Below, piece after piece: positions 34,039-43,023 of a stretch of DNA of 64,000 nt (position 1 is the first letter of the stretch; the number at the start of each line of letters is the position of its first letter). Source of the stretch: Halosolutus amylolyticus (lineage in GTDB: Archaea; Halobacteriota; Halobacteria; Halobacteriales; Natrialbaceae). The stretch lies in the NCBI RefSeq assembly GCF_023566055.1, contig NZ_JALIQP010000004.1:434001-498000 (forward strand), read 5' to 3'. Position numbers and translations under genes: made by a program. Below the pieces are notes generated by a model that saw only the letters and a list, made by a program, of their open reading frames with translations, was not told the DNA's origin and searched no databases.

Positions 34039-34998
34039 ATGAACGTTCGTCAGGTGGTGCCGAAAGACGCGATTCCGAGCGTCGACGAGCCCGCGTTCGG
34101 GACGGCGTATTTCGGGGACGGTGACGACGACGTCATCGTCGTCGAGACGACGCCAGCGAAGGCGTATCCGGTTCGCATCCTCGACTACCACGAGATCGTC
34201 AACGACGTGCTCGAGGACGACGACGAATCGATTCCGATCGCGGTGACGTGGTGTCCGCTCTGTGGCAGTGCGATCGTCTACGACCGAAGGGTCGACGGCC
34301 GCTCGCTCGAGTTCGGCGTCAGCGGGAAGCTGGCCGACGACGATCTCGTGATGTACGATCGCGAAACCGGATCGGAGTGGAAACAATCCTCCGGCGAGTG
34401 TATCGCCGGCGCGTTCGCGGGACGACGGCTGACGGTCCGGCCGTCCGCGATGCTGACCTGGGACGCGTTTCGCGAACGACACCCGGACGGCGTCGTGCTA
34501 CAGCCCCTCGAGAACGCCCGGAGCGAGGCCGCGAGCGACGGCGACACGCCCGCGGAGATCACCTACGACGATCGACCGTACGCGGACTACTTCGACGCCG
34601 ACGGATTCGGGCTGGCCGCCCACCGGGAAACGGAAGGGGCGCGATCGTGGGACCGAACGGATATCGACCCGAAGACCGTCGTTCTGGGTCTCGAGGTCGG
34701 CGACGAAGCCGTCGGATTTCCGCTCCCCCGCGTGGTCGACGCGGGCGGCGTCGTGACCGACACGGTCGCCGGAACCGACGTCGCCGTGTTCGCGACGGAG
34801 AGCGGAATTCACGCGTTCGAAACCCCCGGATACGGGTTCGAGCCGGCCGCAGACGGTCGGTTCCGCGGCGATTCGACCGTGTGGGACGGCGCGACGGGAG
34901 AGGCAGCCGACGGCCGACGGCTGACGCGACTGCCGGCGCGGCGACTCTTCGCGTTCGCGTGGCAGGACGATCACGGCCCGGACGCATTTTTCGAGTGA
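34039..34998 (+). CDS. DUF3179 domain protein, cytoplasmic form
   Basis: The 319-residue protein carries the DUF3179 pattern: PAFGTAYFGDGDDDVIVVETTPAKAYPVRILDYHEIVNDVL, VTWCPLCGSAIVYDR, LEFGVSGKLADDDLVMYDRETGSEW and LTWDAFRERHPDGVVL. Two Cys in CPLCG could bind metal. Unlike its paralogue at 46347 it has no signal peptide, so it seems cytoplasmic. The fold and reaction of DUF3179 are not known to me. The leaderless start at 34039 is supported by the TATA box. Confidence 0.85.
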   Translation: MNVRQVVPKDAIPSVDEPAFGTAYFGDGDDDVIVVETTPAKAYPVRILDYHEIVNDVLEDDDESIPIAVTWCPLCGSAIVYDRRVDGRSLEFGVSGKLADDDLVMYDRETGSEWKQSSGECIAGAFAGRRLTVRPSAMLTWDAFRERHPDGVVLQPLENARSEAASDGDTPAEITYDDRPYADYFDADGFGLAAHRETEGARSWDRTDIDPKTVVLGLEVGDEAVGFPLPRVVDAGGVVTDTVAGTDVAVFATESGIHAFETPGYGFEPAADGRFRGDSTVWDGATGEAADGRRLTRLPARRLFAFAWQDDHGPDAFFE

Positions 34999-35167
34999 CT
35001 GAGGCGCGACGCGACCGGCTCGTCGTGGAACTCGTGGCGGTATCGGGCCGCGCGGAGTTCGTCTCGTCCGTTTCGAGGACGCTTGCCACTGTAGCTGTCG
35101 GTGGCAACGGCCGTTTCCGATTCAGCGATCGGTGGCCGAAACCGGACTCGCCCGATCGTGTCGGTGA

Positions 35168-35374
35168 TCACTCGGGCGACCAGTTGCAGGCGTCGCCCGT
35201 ACTCAGGTCGTTCGCGTCGATGTACGCCGACAGACAGGCGTAGTTACAAAAGTAGGTCGGCGAACCGCAGTCGGCGGTGCAGTCGCGTACGCAGACGGGG
35301 TCGTGCTCGAAGATACGCGACTCGCAGTACGCACAGGTCTCGTCCGCGTCGGGAGTCGTGGCGGTCGATGACAT
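35168..35374 (-). CDS. small cysteine-rich zinc-finger protein
   Basis: The 68-residue protein from the ATG at 35374 has CAYC, CVRDCTADCG and FCNYACLSAYI, seven cysteines in all. This predicts one or two zinc sites. The last motif resembles the C-terminus of the 54-residue protein at 20924, so the two may belong to one family. It lies between a DUF3179 gene and a TauE remnant; neither link is understood. Confidence 0.7.
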   Translation of the reverse strand: MSSTATTPDADETCAYCESRIFEHDPVCVRDCTADCGSPTYFCNYACLSAYIDANDLSTGDACNWSPE

Positions 35375-35511
35375 ACCATACACAGGGTCCGCGAGGGCCG
35401 AAAGCGCTTCGATGGGATCGCATTTCGGAGACCGATCGGCGGCGGCAACTCACCGCGATCGGTTCTCGTTCGATAGCACTGGCGACGGTTTCACTGATCG
35501 GTTCGTTCCCG

Positions 35512-35878
35512 ATGGACGCGTTCCTCGCCCACTGGTGGATCTTTCCCGCGTCGATCCTGTTTTCGACCGTCGCGCTCGCCTCGGGCGTCTCGGGGGCGCT
35601 CTTTTTCAGTCCGTTCTTCCTGCTCGTCGTCGGCCTGGAGCCGGCCCAGGCGATCGGTGCCGGACTCCTGACGGAGGTCTTCGGGATGGGGAACGGGCTT
35701 CGATCGTACGTCAAACAGGGGCTCGTCGACTACGCGACGGCGAAGTGGCTCCTGATCGGCGGGACGAGTCGGGACACGCGTGGGCAAGCACGTCCCGAGC
35801 GACCTGATGGAAGTCGGTCTCGGCGTCATTTTCGGCTTCGTTGGCGGTATCGTGCTCGTGACGACGGTCCTGTTCTGA
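35512..35878 (+). pseudogene. TauE/SafE membrane exporter, internally deleted and frameshifted
   Basis: The frame from the ATG at 35512 encodes a TauE/SafE N-terminus (MDAFLAHWWIFPASILFSTVALASGVSGALFF, then VGLEPAQAIGAGLLTEVFGMGNGLRSYVKQGLVDYATAKWLLIGG). After about 35762 the sense moves to another frame reading GKHVPSDLMEVGLGVIFGFVGGIVLVTTVLF with stop TGA at 35876-35878. Normal members have about 250-300 residues; only about 120 codons remain. So most of the middle is missing and the reading frame is broken. The family exports sulfite or related anions. Confidence 0.75.
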
Positions 35879-36322
35879 TACTACCGGACAACAGTCAGTG
35901 AATACTCGATCGCGTTTCGACGGCTGTCGTCGCTGACGACAGCGTCTCGAGTGCGATGGATGTATGAACCGTTTTGTCCGGCAGTATGAGTGCCCCGTCG
36001 TCCACGGCGATCGGTATCGTCGATCGATCGGTGACCGACGTCCGCCGACACTCGGACGGGAGTCCGATCGACGCGACCTTCCCGCGACTCACGTCCCAGC
36101 GTTTTCGGACGGGATCTGCGGAGTGACGCGGCCAAACGTAAACGCTGGACTGGTTCAGGGCGCCGATTATCCACGCTCGGTGGCGATCATCGATCGATAC
36201 CGCCTTCGACCGATGACAGCCGAGTCCCGCTGGCGACCGCACTCGACGAGAGACCCGAACAGCCGACGGCCCGAGCACCGATCGATCGCGCCGTCCGAAC
36301 GTCGATCCGTCACCCGTCACGC
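35879..36322. other. intergenic region, no gene recognised
   Basis: An arginine-rich open frame (35964-36326) is not protein-like for this organism. No RNA gene or repeat is seen. The region probably holds the promoter of the phospholipase-like gene at 36323. Confidence 0.4.
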
Positions 36323-37495
36323 ATGAGCAGGACCAGGCGATCCCTTCTCCGGGCCGTCGGTTCGACGGGCGTGGTGGGATCGGTCGTGCTCGGGTCGGAC
36401 ACGAACCGGGCGTGGTCGAGTCGCGGTTCCGCCCCCCGAATCGAGCCGATTTTCAGTTACCCGTCGCCGCTGGGGAGGCCCGACGACGTCCACGAGCGAA
36501 CGATACTGGACCTGCTCCACCGGGCGGTGCCCGGGACGGCGGTGCACCTCTCCCTGTACGCGTTCACGCGCACCAACGTGGCGAGAGCGTGTCTCGCGGC
36601 CGCCGACCGCGGCGTCGACGTCAACGTCCTGGTGGACGACCACCTCGCCGAGGCGGACGCGGTCCAGCGACTCCGCGGACGGTCGAACGATCGCGTCTCG
36701 ATCACCGCGGACGGAGGGATCGGCGTCTCCAGGAACCACAACAAGTTCCTCCTCGTCGAAGAACTGAACAACGGCGAGTCGAACGTCGTGTGGCAGTCCT
36801 CGTCGAACCTCACGAACACGCAGCGCTTTCTCCACAACACGTCCGTCGTGTTCCGCGGCGCCGGCGACCTGTACGACGTCTACCGGGAGTACTGGAACGA
36901 ACTGGCCGCCGGCGACTCCGACCCGCACTACAATCGCACAGCAGAGACCGACTCCGCGACCGTGTACTTTTCCCCTCGATCCGACTTCGACACCCACCTC
37001 GCGGCCCTCGAGAACGTCGTTCCGTCCCGTGACGCGACGATCCGATTCATGTATTCGATCTGGAACGAGAAGCGTCCCGCGATCGTCGATCGCATCGCGG
37101 AACTCGTCGACGCGGGCTGTACGGTCGAGGTGATCCTCAACGGGGAGAAATCAGACATCGGCCAGCGCTTGCGGCGGGCGGGCGCGGACGTGCTCGAGTA
37201 TCCGACGACGACGGTAGGCCGAGTGACGCCGTGGCAGTCGCCGAACGTCCACTCGAAGACCATGCTCGTCGACGCCGACGTCGACGTGGACGGCGAGACG
37301 AGACGCCGTCGCCTCGTCTACACGGGGTCGCAGAACCTGAGCAGAAACGGGTTACTCGCCAACGACGAGACGCTCCTCCGGATCGAAGACGACGACGTCT
37401 ACGCCCAGTTCGTCCGGGACTGGAAGCGCGTTCACGAACAGGGGCGTCGCCTGGCCAGCGACGGAGCGATGGCGATCGTACGCTCCCTCTGGTGA
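36323..37495 (+). CDS. secreted phospholipase D-like protein
   Basis: This 390-residue protein has a twin-arginine-like signal (TRRSLLRAVGSTGVVGSVVLGS). Two HKD half-sites follow: His139/Lys141 (SRNHNKFLLVEE, then SSNLTNTQ) and His310/Lys312 (NVHSKTMLVD, then GSQNLSRNG). Paired HxK motifs make the active site of the PLD superfamily, which cleaves phosphodiester bonds in lipids or DNA. Export suggests an outer substrate such as phospholipid or free DNA. The ATG at 36323 opens the signal peptide. It stands alone. Confidence 0.88.
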   Translation: MSRTRRSLLRAVGSTGVVGSVVLGSDTNRAWSSRGSAPRIEPIFSYPSPLGRPDDVHERTILDLLHRAVPGTAVHLSLYAFTRTNVARACLAAADRGVDVNVLVDDHLAEADAVQRLRGRSNDRVSITADGGIGVSRNHNKFLLVEELNNGESNVVWQSSSNLTNTQRFLHNTSVVFRGAGDLYDVYREYWNELAAGDSDPHYNRTAETDSATVYFSPRSDFDTHLAALENVVPSRDATIRFMYSIWNEKRPAIVDRIAELVDAGCTVEVILNGEKSDIGQRLRRAGADVLEYPTTTVGRVTPWQSPNVHSKTMLVDADVDVDGETRRRRLVYTGSQNLSRNGLLANDETLLRIEDDDVYAQFVRDWKRVHEQGRRLASDGAMAIVRSLW

Positions 37496-37564
37496 CGCGT
37501 TCCGGAGCGGTTCCGCCGAGTGTGTCGTTTTGCCCCTGTGCACCGCGACTACCCGTCCGGGTGG

Positions 37565-37574
37565 ATTATATACC
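37565..37574 (+). promoter_or_regulatory. TATA box of the PHA-mobilising operon
   Basis: ATTATATACC is centred 26 bases before the ATG at 37596, consistent with a leaderless message. Confidence 0.6.
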
Positions 37575-37595
37575 GATCGTCGGAGTACGGACCCC

Positions 37596-38459
37596 ATGCC
37601 GAACGACACTCCCGAACTGCAGCCACCGGAACTGTCCGCAGACGACTTCCTTCGCGTTCCGGACGACCGTTTCACGTCGGACACCGTCGCGATCGTCACC
37701 GGCGGCGGGTCGGGCATCGGCCAGGCGACGAGCGTCGCCCTCGCGACCAACGGGCTGACAGTCGCCGCCGTCGACATCGACGAGGAGGGGCTCAAGGAAA
37801 CCGTCGAGGTCACAACGTCTCTGGACGCGGACGGACGCGTCGTCCCGATCGAGGGCGACCTCACCGACGACGCCGCCGTCGAAGCGGCCGTCGAGGAAGC
37901 CGCCGATCTGGGGACGGTGCGCTACGCCGCGAACATCGCCGGGATGCAACACATCGCGTCGATCGCCGACTTCCCGATGGACAAATACGATTTCATGCAC
38001 GATCTCATGCTTCGGTCGCCGTTCCTGCTCTCGAAGCACGTGATTCCGCACATCGAGGCGACCGACGACGGCGTCGGCGCGATCGGAAACATGTCGTCGG
38101 TCCACGGCCACTACGCGACCCAGGACAAACCGGCCTACATCGCGCTGAAACACGGGCTCATGGGATTGACGCGGGCGATCGCGGCCGAGGGCGGCGGAAC
38201 GCTCCGCGGGTTCTCGGTGAGCGTCGGCTACGTACTGACGCCGCTGATGGTCGATCAGATCGAGGATACCGCCGAGGAACGCGGGATCTCCGAACGGGAG
38301 GTGATCGAGGACGTGATGCTCGGCCAGGCCCGCACAAAGGAGATGATGACGCCTGCCGAGGTGGCGAACCTGTTCGTCTTCGGGTTCTCGAGTCACGCGA
38401 GGCACCTCAACGGCGCCGACTTGCTCTGGGACGGCGGCTACACGACGACGTATGAGTGA
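37596..38459 (+). CDS. bdhA: short-chain dehydrogenase, probable 3-hydroxybutyrate dehydrogenase
   Basis: The 287-residue SDR has the NAD motif TGGGSGIGQATSVALA, AANIAG, the catalytic Ser in GNMSSVHG and Tyr/Lys in AYIALKHG. Alone this gives only the SDR class. Directly downstream, overlapping by 8 bases, is a patatin-like gene. In Haloferax mediterranei, as I recall, a 3-hydroxybutyrate dehydrogenase (BdhA) gene neighbours the patatin-like polyhydroxyalkanoate depolymerase PhaZh1. The same pairing here suggests oxidation of 3-hydroxybutyrate released from stored polymer to acetoacetate. Confidence 0.75.
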   Translation: MPNDTPELQPPELSADDFLRVPDDRFTSDTVAIVTGGGSGIGQATSVALATNGLTVAAVDIDEEGLKETVEVTTSLDADGRVVPIEGDLTDDAAVEAAVEEAADLGTVRYAANIAGMQHIASIADFPMDKYDFMHDLMLRSPFLLSKHVIPHIEATDDGVGAIGNMSSVHGHYATQDKPAYIALKHGLMGLTRAIAAEGGGTLRGFSVSVGYVLTPLMVDQIEDTAEERGISEREVIEDVMLGQARTKEMMTPAEVANLFVFGFSSHARHLNGADLLWDGGYTTTYE

Positions 38460-39486
38460 ACGCGACGGCGCGGAGACGCCGACGAACGTCGCCATCGCCT
38501 GCCAGGGCGGCGGGAGCCACACGGCGTTCACCGCTGGCGTCCTGAAGGGGCTGCTTCGCGAGTGGCCCGAGGAGTACGAACTGGTCGGGATCAGCGGGAC
38601 CTCCGGCGGTGCATTCAACGCGCTCGCGACGTGGTACGGCCTCGTCACGGCCGACGAGGAACGCGCGATCGAACTCCTCGATGACCTGTGGGAGGACCTG
38701 TCGGCGACCGGCGTCACCGATCGGTTCCTCAACGACTGGGTTACCGGCCTGTCGCGCCTCGAAAGCAGCGGGTTGCCGATTCCGCGGGTCAGTCCGTACC
38801 AGATGCCAGGGCCGGAACTGGGCAAAGAGGAGATCCGGAACACCCTCGAACGGCACATCGAGTTCGAGGAGATACCTGAGTACTGCACGCGAGACGCGCC
38901 GGAACTCGTCGTCGGCACCGTCGACGTCAACGCGGGCGTCTTCGAGACGTTCGTCGACGAAGAGGTGACGCCGGAAGCGGTGCTCGCCTCGGCGGCCGTT
39001 CCGACGCTCTTCGAGGCCGTCGAGATCGACGGCCACCTCCACTGGGACGGCCTCTTCTCGCAGAATCCGCCGATAGACGACCTCATGACCGTCGATTCCG
39101 ACCACAAGCCGGACGAACTGTGGGTCATCCAGATCAATTCCCAGGAGATCGAGGGAGAACCCACGTCGTTCGAGGAAATCGCCGACAGGCGAAACGAACT
39201 CGCGGGGAACATCTCGCTGAACCAGGAGTTGCACGTCATCAAGCGGGTCAACGAGTGGATCGACGCCGGCCACCTCCCTGAGAGCGAGTTTTCGAGGACT
39301 GCCGTGCGACGGATTCCGATGGAAGCGGACTACCACTGCTCGACGAAGGTCGATCGCAGTCCGTCGTTCCTCGAGAAACTGATGCGCCTCGGCGAAGAGC
39401 GCGCGGCCGCGTTTCTCGAGGCCGGTCCGCCCGAAGAAAGCGCCTACACCGTTTCGGAGCCGCGGCACAGTCCACCGACCCAGTAA
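38452..39486 (+). CDS. patatin-like phospholipase, probable PHA depolymerase (PhaZh1-like)
   Basis: This 344-residue patatin has the oxyanion glycine loop CQGGGSHTAF (residues 17-26), nucleophile Ser51 in GTSGG and the dyad Asp199 in WDGLFSQNPP. No signal peptide or membrane segment is seen, so it should act inside the cell. Patatins are lipid acyl hydrolases. Because of the overlapping dehydrogenase gene I favour the haloarchaeal PHA-granule depolymerase PhaZh1. The overlap (ATGAGTGA) implies coupled translation. A phospholipase role remains possible. Confidence 0.78.
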   Translation: MSERDGAETPTNVAIACQGGGSHTAFTAGVLKGLLREWPEEYELVGISGTSGGAFNALATWYGLVTADEERAIELLDDLWEDLSATGVTDRFLNDWVTGLSRLESSGLPIPRVSPYQMPGPELGKEEIRNTLERHIEFEEIPEYCTRDAPELVVGTVDVNAGVFETFVDEEVTPEAVLASAAVPTLFEAVEIDGHLHWDGLFSQNPPIDDLMTVDSDHKPDELWVIQINSQEIEGEPTSFEEIADRRNELAGNISLNQELHVIKRVNEWIDAGHLPESEFSRTAVRRIPMEADYHCSTKVDRSPSFLEKLMRLGEERAAAFLEAGPPEESAYTVSEPRHSPPTQ

Positions 39487-39507
39487 CCGACTCCGAACCA
39501 ATCACAC

Positions 39508-40077
39508 ATGACCCGACTTCCGCTCCTCGAACTGGACGACATCCCGAACGAGTACCATCACCTGTTCACCGACGAGTACCTCGGCGATCGCCACATCTTC
39601 CGCGCGTGGGCCCACAACCCCGAGGTGCTCGAGGCCACGCTGGAGTACCTGAACACGCTCTACGACGAACTCGGCGACCGACGAAAGGAACTGGTCATCC
39701 TCACCGTCGCTCGAGCGCGCCGGGCTCGCTACGAGTGGCACCAGCACGTCGACATCGCCCGCGAGAGGGGCGTCACGATCGACGAGATGCGCGCGATCGG
39801 TGGCGATGACTTCTCGTCGTTCGCCGAGAGCGAGTTCGTCCTGCTCCAGTACGCTCGTGCCGTCGAGTCCGGAGCGGTGACTGACCAGATCCACGACGCA
39901 CTGGCTCGCGAGTATTCGCCGGCGGAGATCGTCGCGGCCGGCCTGCTGATCGACTTCTACGTCGGCCTGTGCAACTACATCGCCTCGGTCGACCTGCCGT
40001 TCGAGGGCGGCGAGTTCGTCGGCTGGATCCCGGACGACGAGACGATTTCACGGCTCTTCGACGGAGACCCGTCGTAG
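39508..40077 (+). CDS. carboxymuconolactone decarboxylase-like (AhpD-fold) protein
   Basis: The 189-residue helical protein fits the CMD/AhpD fold: PEVLEATLEYLNTLYDELGDRRKELVILTVARARRARYEWHQHVDIARERGVT. It lacks the CxxC of peroxidase AhpD, so it is likely not a disulfide reductase; the EWHQH segment holds the residues usual for the non-redox subgroup. It begins 21 bases after the patatin gene and is probably the third gene of that operon. Role unknown. Confidence 0.82.
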   Translation: MTRLPLLELDDIPNEYHHLFTDEYLGDRHIFRAWAHNPEVLEATLEYLNTLYDELGDRRKELVILTVARARRARYEWHQHVDIARERGVTIDEMRAIGGDDFSSFAESEFVLLQYARAVESGAVTDQIHDALAREYSPAEIVAAGLLIDFYVGLCNYIASVDLPFEGGEFVGWIPDDETISRLFDGDPS

Positions 40078-40087
40078 ACGGTCACGG

Positions 40088-42199
40088 TCAGTCCGGCGGG
40101 TACCCGCCGGTGTTCACTTCGAACCGCGCGCCGCCGTCGACGCTTTCGGTCACGTCGACGGTCCACCCGTGGGCGTCGGCGATCCCCCTGACGATCGCGA
40201 GGCCGAAGCCGGTCCCGTCGCTCGTCGTCGAGAAGCCCTGGTCGAATATCGCGTCCCGTATCGCAGCCGGGACGCCCGGTCCGTCGTCCGCGACGTAGAA
40301 TCCCGCACCATCGTCCAGCGGACCGATTCGGATCGTCACGTCGTCGCCGCCGTGGATGAGCGCGTTCGAGAGGAGGTTCTCGAGCAACTGACGCAACCGC
40401 GCCTCGTCCGCTTCGATACGGTAGTCGTCGAGCGCGACGTCGATGGTGGCGTCGTCGCCTGGAATCGTCTCACGGACCGACGCGACCAGGTCGGCGAGTA
40501 CGACGGGGCGCGTCTCGTCGACCTGCTGGCCGTCGCGTGCGAGCGTCAACAGGTCGTCGATCAGCGCGTTCATCCGCCCGTGTGCCGTCTCGATACGATC
40601 GAAATCTTCCGCCGAACCGCTCTCCCGGGCGAGTTCGAGCGCGGCCTGCGCGACCGTGAGCGGGTTGCGAAGATCGTGGCTCACGACGGATGCGAACGCC
40701 TCGAGACGATCGTTGGTCCGTTGAAGCGTCCGCTCGCGTTCCTTGCGCTCGGTGATGTCCTGGAACGCGCCGCGGGAACCGATCAGTTCGCCATCGTCGT
40801 CGTACCACGGCGTTCCCAGCGTTCGAACCCAGCGTTGCTCGTCGCCGTTCGCGATGAGCCGCAACTCCAGATCGTACCCGTCGCCCGTCGTCCGCAGCCG
40901 CTCGAACGCGTCCGTGATCGTCGCCCTGTCTCGAGGGTGATAGAAGCCGATTCCGTCTTCCACCGTCGGCTCGTACTCCGGAGGCATATTGTGGATGCGA
41001 TAGACTTCGTCCGTCCATCGCATCGTCTCCGTCCGGAAGTCGACCTCCCACCCGCCGATCGCTGCGACCGACTGGATCTGTCCGAGAAACTCCCGTTTCT
41101 GCTCGAGTTCCCGGGCCCGTCGTTTGTGGTCCGTGATGTTTCGTCCCTCGGCCACGAGCAGGACGACGTCGCCCCGTTCGTCAGTGACCGGTCGAAGCGA
41201 GAAGTCGATGATCACGGTCCCGTCGGCGCCCTGGACCTCCTCGTCGTACCGGACGAACTCGCCGTCGGCTGCCGACTCGATCGCCGCTTTCAGGGACTCC
41301 TGGGTGTCCACGCCGATCTGCCACCACTCGGACTCCCAGAGTGGAGTACCCACCACGTCCTCGCGATCGAACCCGCCGAATTCCAGCGCGGAATCGTTCG
41401 CCTCCAGTAGCGTCCCGTCGGGATCGAGCAGACCCGTAAACTGGTAGGTCTGGTTGAAGATCGCGTCGTACTGGCGTTCTCGCTCCTTGCGGTCGGTGAT
41501 ATTGCGCGTCGCGCCGACGATTTTTTCGATTTGGCCGTCGATCCTGACCGGTGCAATTTGTGTCTCCCAGTAGGTCCGCTCGTGGGGGACCGAGAGGACC
41601 TCCTCGTAGTGGAGCGACTCACCGCGGGCGACACACTTGCGGTAGTTTTCGAGGATGGCACTCCCCTGCTCGTCGCCGAAGACGTCCCGTAGCCGCCGTC
41701 CGCTGAGTTCGTCGTTCGATAGTCCAGTGTGGGATTCGTAGACGGGGTTCACTCGTTCGAGTCGGAACTCGTCGCCGTCTTCGTCGACGTCGATGAGGAA
41801 CAGCGCATCCTGCGTGTTCTCGAACACCGTTTCCGCGAGCAGGACGTCCGCTTCTCGACCCTTTCGATCGGTGATCTCACGGGCGACGATCGACAGGCCG
41901 TCCGCGTCGGCATAGAGGGTCACCTCGAACCAGGTATCAGATGACTCACAGAGCTGGGTTTCGACCGACCGTGATTCGTGCGTTTCCATGACCGCACGGC
42001 AGTGTGACTCGAGGGGCGATCCGCGAAGCGCCGGCACGGCATCCCAGAGAACGCCACCGACGACGTCCGCTACCCGACTGCCAGTCCACGCCTCCATCCG
42101 TTCGTTCCAGTACGTGACTCGCCACTCGGAATCCACGGCACAGTACGCGTCCGAGACGCGTTCGATCATCCGCTCGTACTCGGGGTGGGCGTCGGTCAT
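40088..42199 (-). CDS. PAS-domain sensor histidine kinase
   Basis: This 703-residue soluble kinase starts at the ATG at 42199. About four PAS/PAC units fill residues 5-495: YCAVDSEWRVTYWN, ALFLIDVDEDGDEF, FTGLLDPDGTLLEAN, and a PAS-fold-3 type around IGGWEVDFRTETMRW. Then come HisKA with His508 (VVSHDLRNPLTV) and HATPase (NLLSNALIHGG, DDGPGVP, GTGFGLAIV). No membrane segment is seen, so the signal is intracellular (redox, light or ligand). It lies 56 bases downstream of a response regulator on the same strand and is likely its cognate kinase. Confidence 0.93.
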   Translation of the reverse strand: MTDAHPEYERMIERVSDAYCAVDSEWRVTYWNERMEAWTGSRVADVVGGVLWDAVPALRGSPLESHCRAVMETHESRSVETQLCESSDTWFEVTLYADADGLSIVAREITDRKGREADVLLAETVFENTQDALFLIDVDEDGDEFRLERVNPVYESHTGLSNDELSGRRLRDVFGDEQGSAILENYRKCVARGESLHYEEVLSVPHERTYWETQIAPVRIDGQIEKIVGATRNITDRKERERQYDAIFNQTYQFTGLLDPDGTLLEANDSALEFGGFDREDVVGTPLWESEWWQIGVDTQESLKAAIESAADGEFVRYDEEVQGADGTVIIDFSLRPVTDERGDVVLLVAEGRNITDHKRRARELEQKREFLGQIQSVAAIGGWEVDFRTETMRWTDEVYRIHNMPPEYEPTVEDGIGFYHPRDRATITDAFERLRTTGDGYDLELRLIANGDEQRWVRTLGTPWYDDDGELIGSRGAFQDITERKERERTLQRTNDRLEAFASVVSHDLRNPLTVAQAALELARESGSAEDFDRIETAHGRMNALIDDLLTLARDGQQVDETRPVVLADLVASVRETIPGDDATIDVALDDYRIEADEARLRQLLENLLSNALIHGGDDVTIRIGPLDDGAGFYVADDGPGVPAAIRDAIFDQGFSTTSDGTGFGLAIVRGIADAHGWTVDVTESVDGGARFEVNTGGYPPD

Positions 42200-42255
42200 C
42201 GATCGGGCGGTTACACGGGTGGCACGATGCGGTACGGGACGAGCGTACGACGGTT

Positions 42256-43023
42256 TCAATCCCGGGTAGCGGCCTTGCGGATCCGGTCGACCAGGACGTC
42301 GAACTGTTCGGCGTCCGGTCCCTTCTGGACGTAGTCGGTGACACCAGTTGCGATCGCCTCGCTCGCAACTCGCTCACTCCCTTTGGCGGTAAAGACGATG
42401 AACGGAAGCGCCGGGTCCGCCTCGCGAACAGCTTCCAGGAAGTCGAGACCGGAGATCGCGGGCATATCGTAGTCACTGACGATACAGTCGAACGACTCGT
42501 CTTCGAGCGTCGACACCGCCTCGAGCGCACTCGCCGCGGTCGTGACCGCCAGGTCGTCGTTCTCGCGTTCGATGTAGGCGCCGATGGTTTCGGGGAGTCC
42601 GGGTTCGTCGTCGACGAGCAACACCCTGATCTCGTCGTCGGACCGATCGTGCGTTTCGTTCGCGTTTTCGAACCGGATCTGCTGGCGGACCGCGAGATCG
42701 AGCCACTCGCCGGTTTTACCCTGGAGGTTCGTCGATTCGGCGATGCGCTCGCCAGGATCGTACGTGATGAGGCCGTGGTCTTCGAGTAATGGGAGATGGC
42801 TGTGGAGCAACGACGTTTGCGCGCGAGTCCGGTCGTACTCATCAGAGTCCTCCGTGCTGGTCGCCGAGAGCACGTCGACCAGTTCGTCGAGCGTCGCAGC
42901 CCTGTGCTGACGGAGATGGAACAGCACGGTCCGTCGATTCGAGTCCGAGAGAATGCGGAACAGGTCGTCGGTCGGGGGAGCCGCACGATCGTGACCGTCT
43001 GGAGTGGTAACCTCGTCTTTCAT
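42256..43023 (-). CDS. DUF7344 winged-helix fused to response-regulator receiver
   Basis: The 255-residue protein has an unusual order. An N-terminal DUF7344-type winged helix (residues 20-110: DLFRILSDSNRRTVLFHLRQHRAATLDELVDVL, then LPLLEDHGLITYDPGERI) comes first. A receiver domain (about 133-250) follows with acid pocket LLVDDEPG, phospho-acceptor Asp184 in VSDYDMP, Thr in FTAKG and Lys in VQKGP. The output domain therefore precedes the receiver. It starts at the ATG at 43023. With the kinase downstream it forms a two-component pair. Its promoter region also carries a truncated MITE. Confidence 0.9.
   Translation of the reverse strand: MKDEVTTPDGHDRAAPPTDDLFRILSDSNRRTVLFHLRQHRAATLDELVDVLSATSTEDSDEYDRTRAQTSLLHSHLPLLEDHGLITYDPGERIAESTNLQGKTGEWLDLAVRQQIRFENANETHDRSDDEIRVLLVDDEPGLPETIGAYIERENDDLAVTTAASALEAVSTLEDESFDCIVSDYDMPAISGLDFLEAVREADPALPFIVFTAKGSERVASEAIATGVTDYVQKGPDAEQFDVLVDRIRKAATRD

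Noticed and set aside
35964-36326. 120-codon frame ahead of the phospholipase-like gene
   Set aside because: Very basic composition, no motif, out of line with haloarchaeal proteins.
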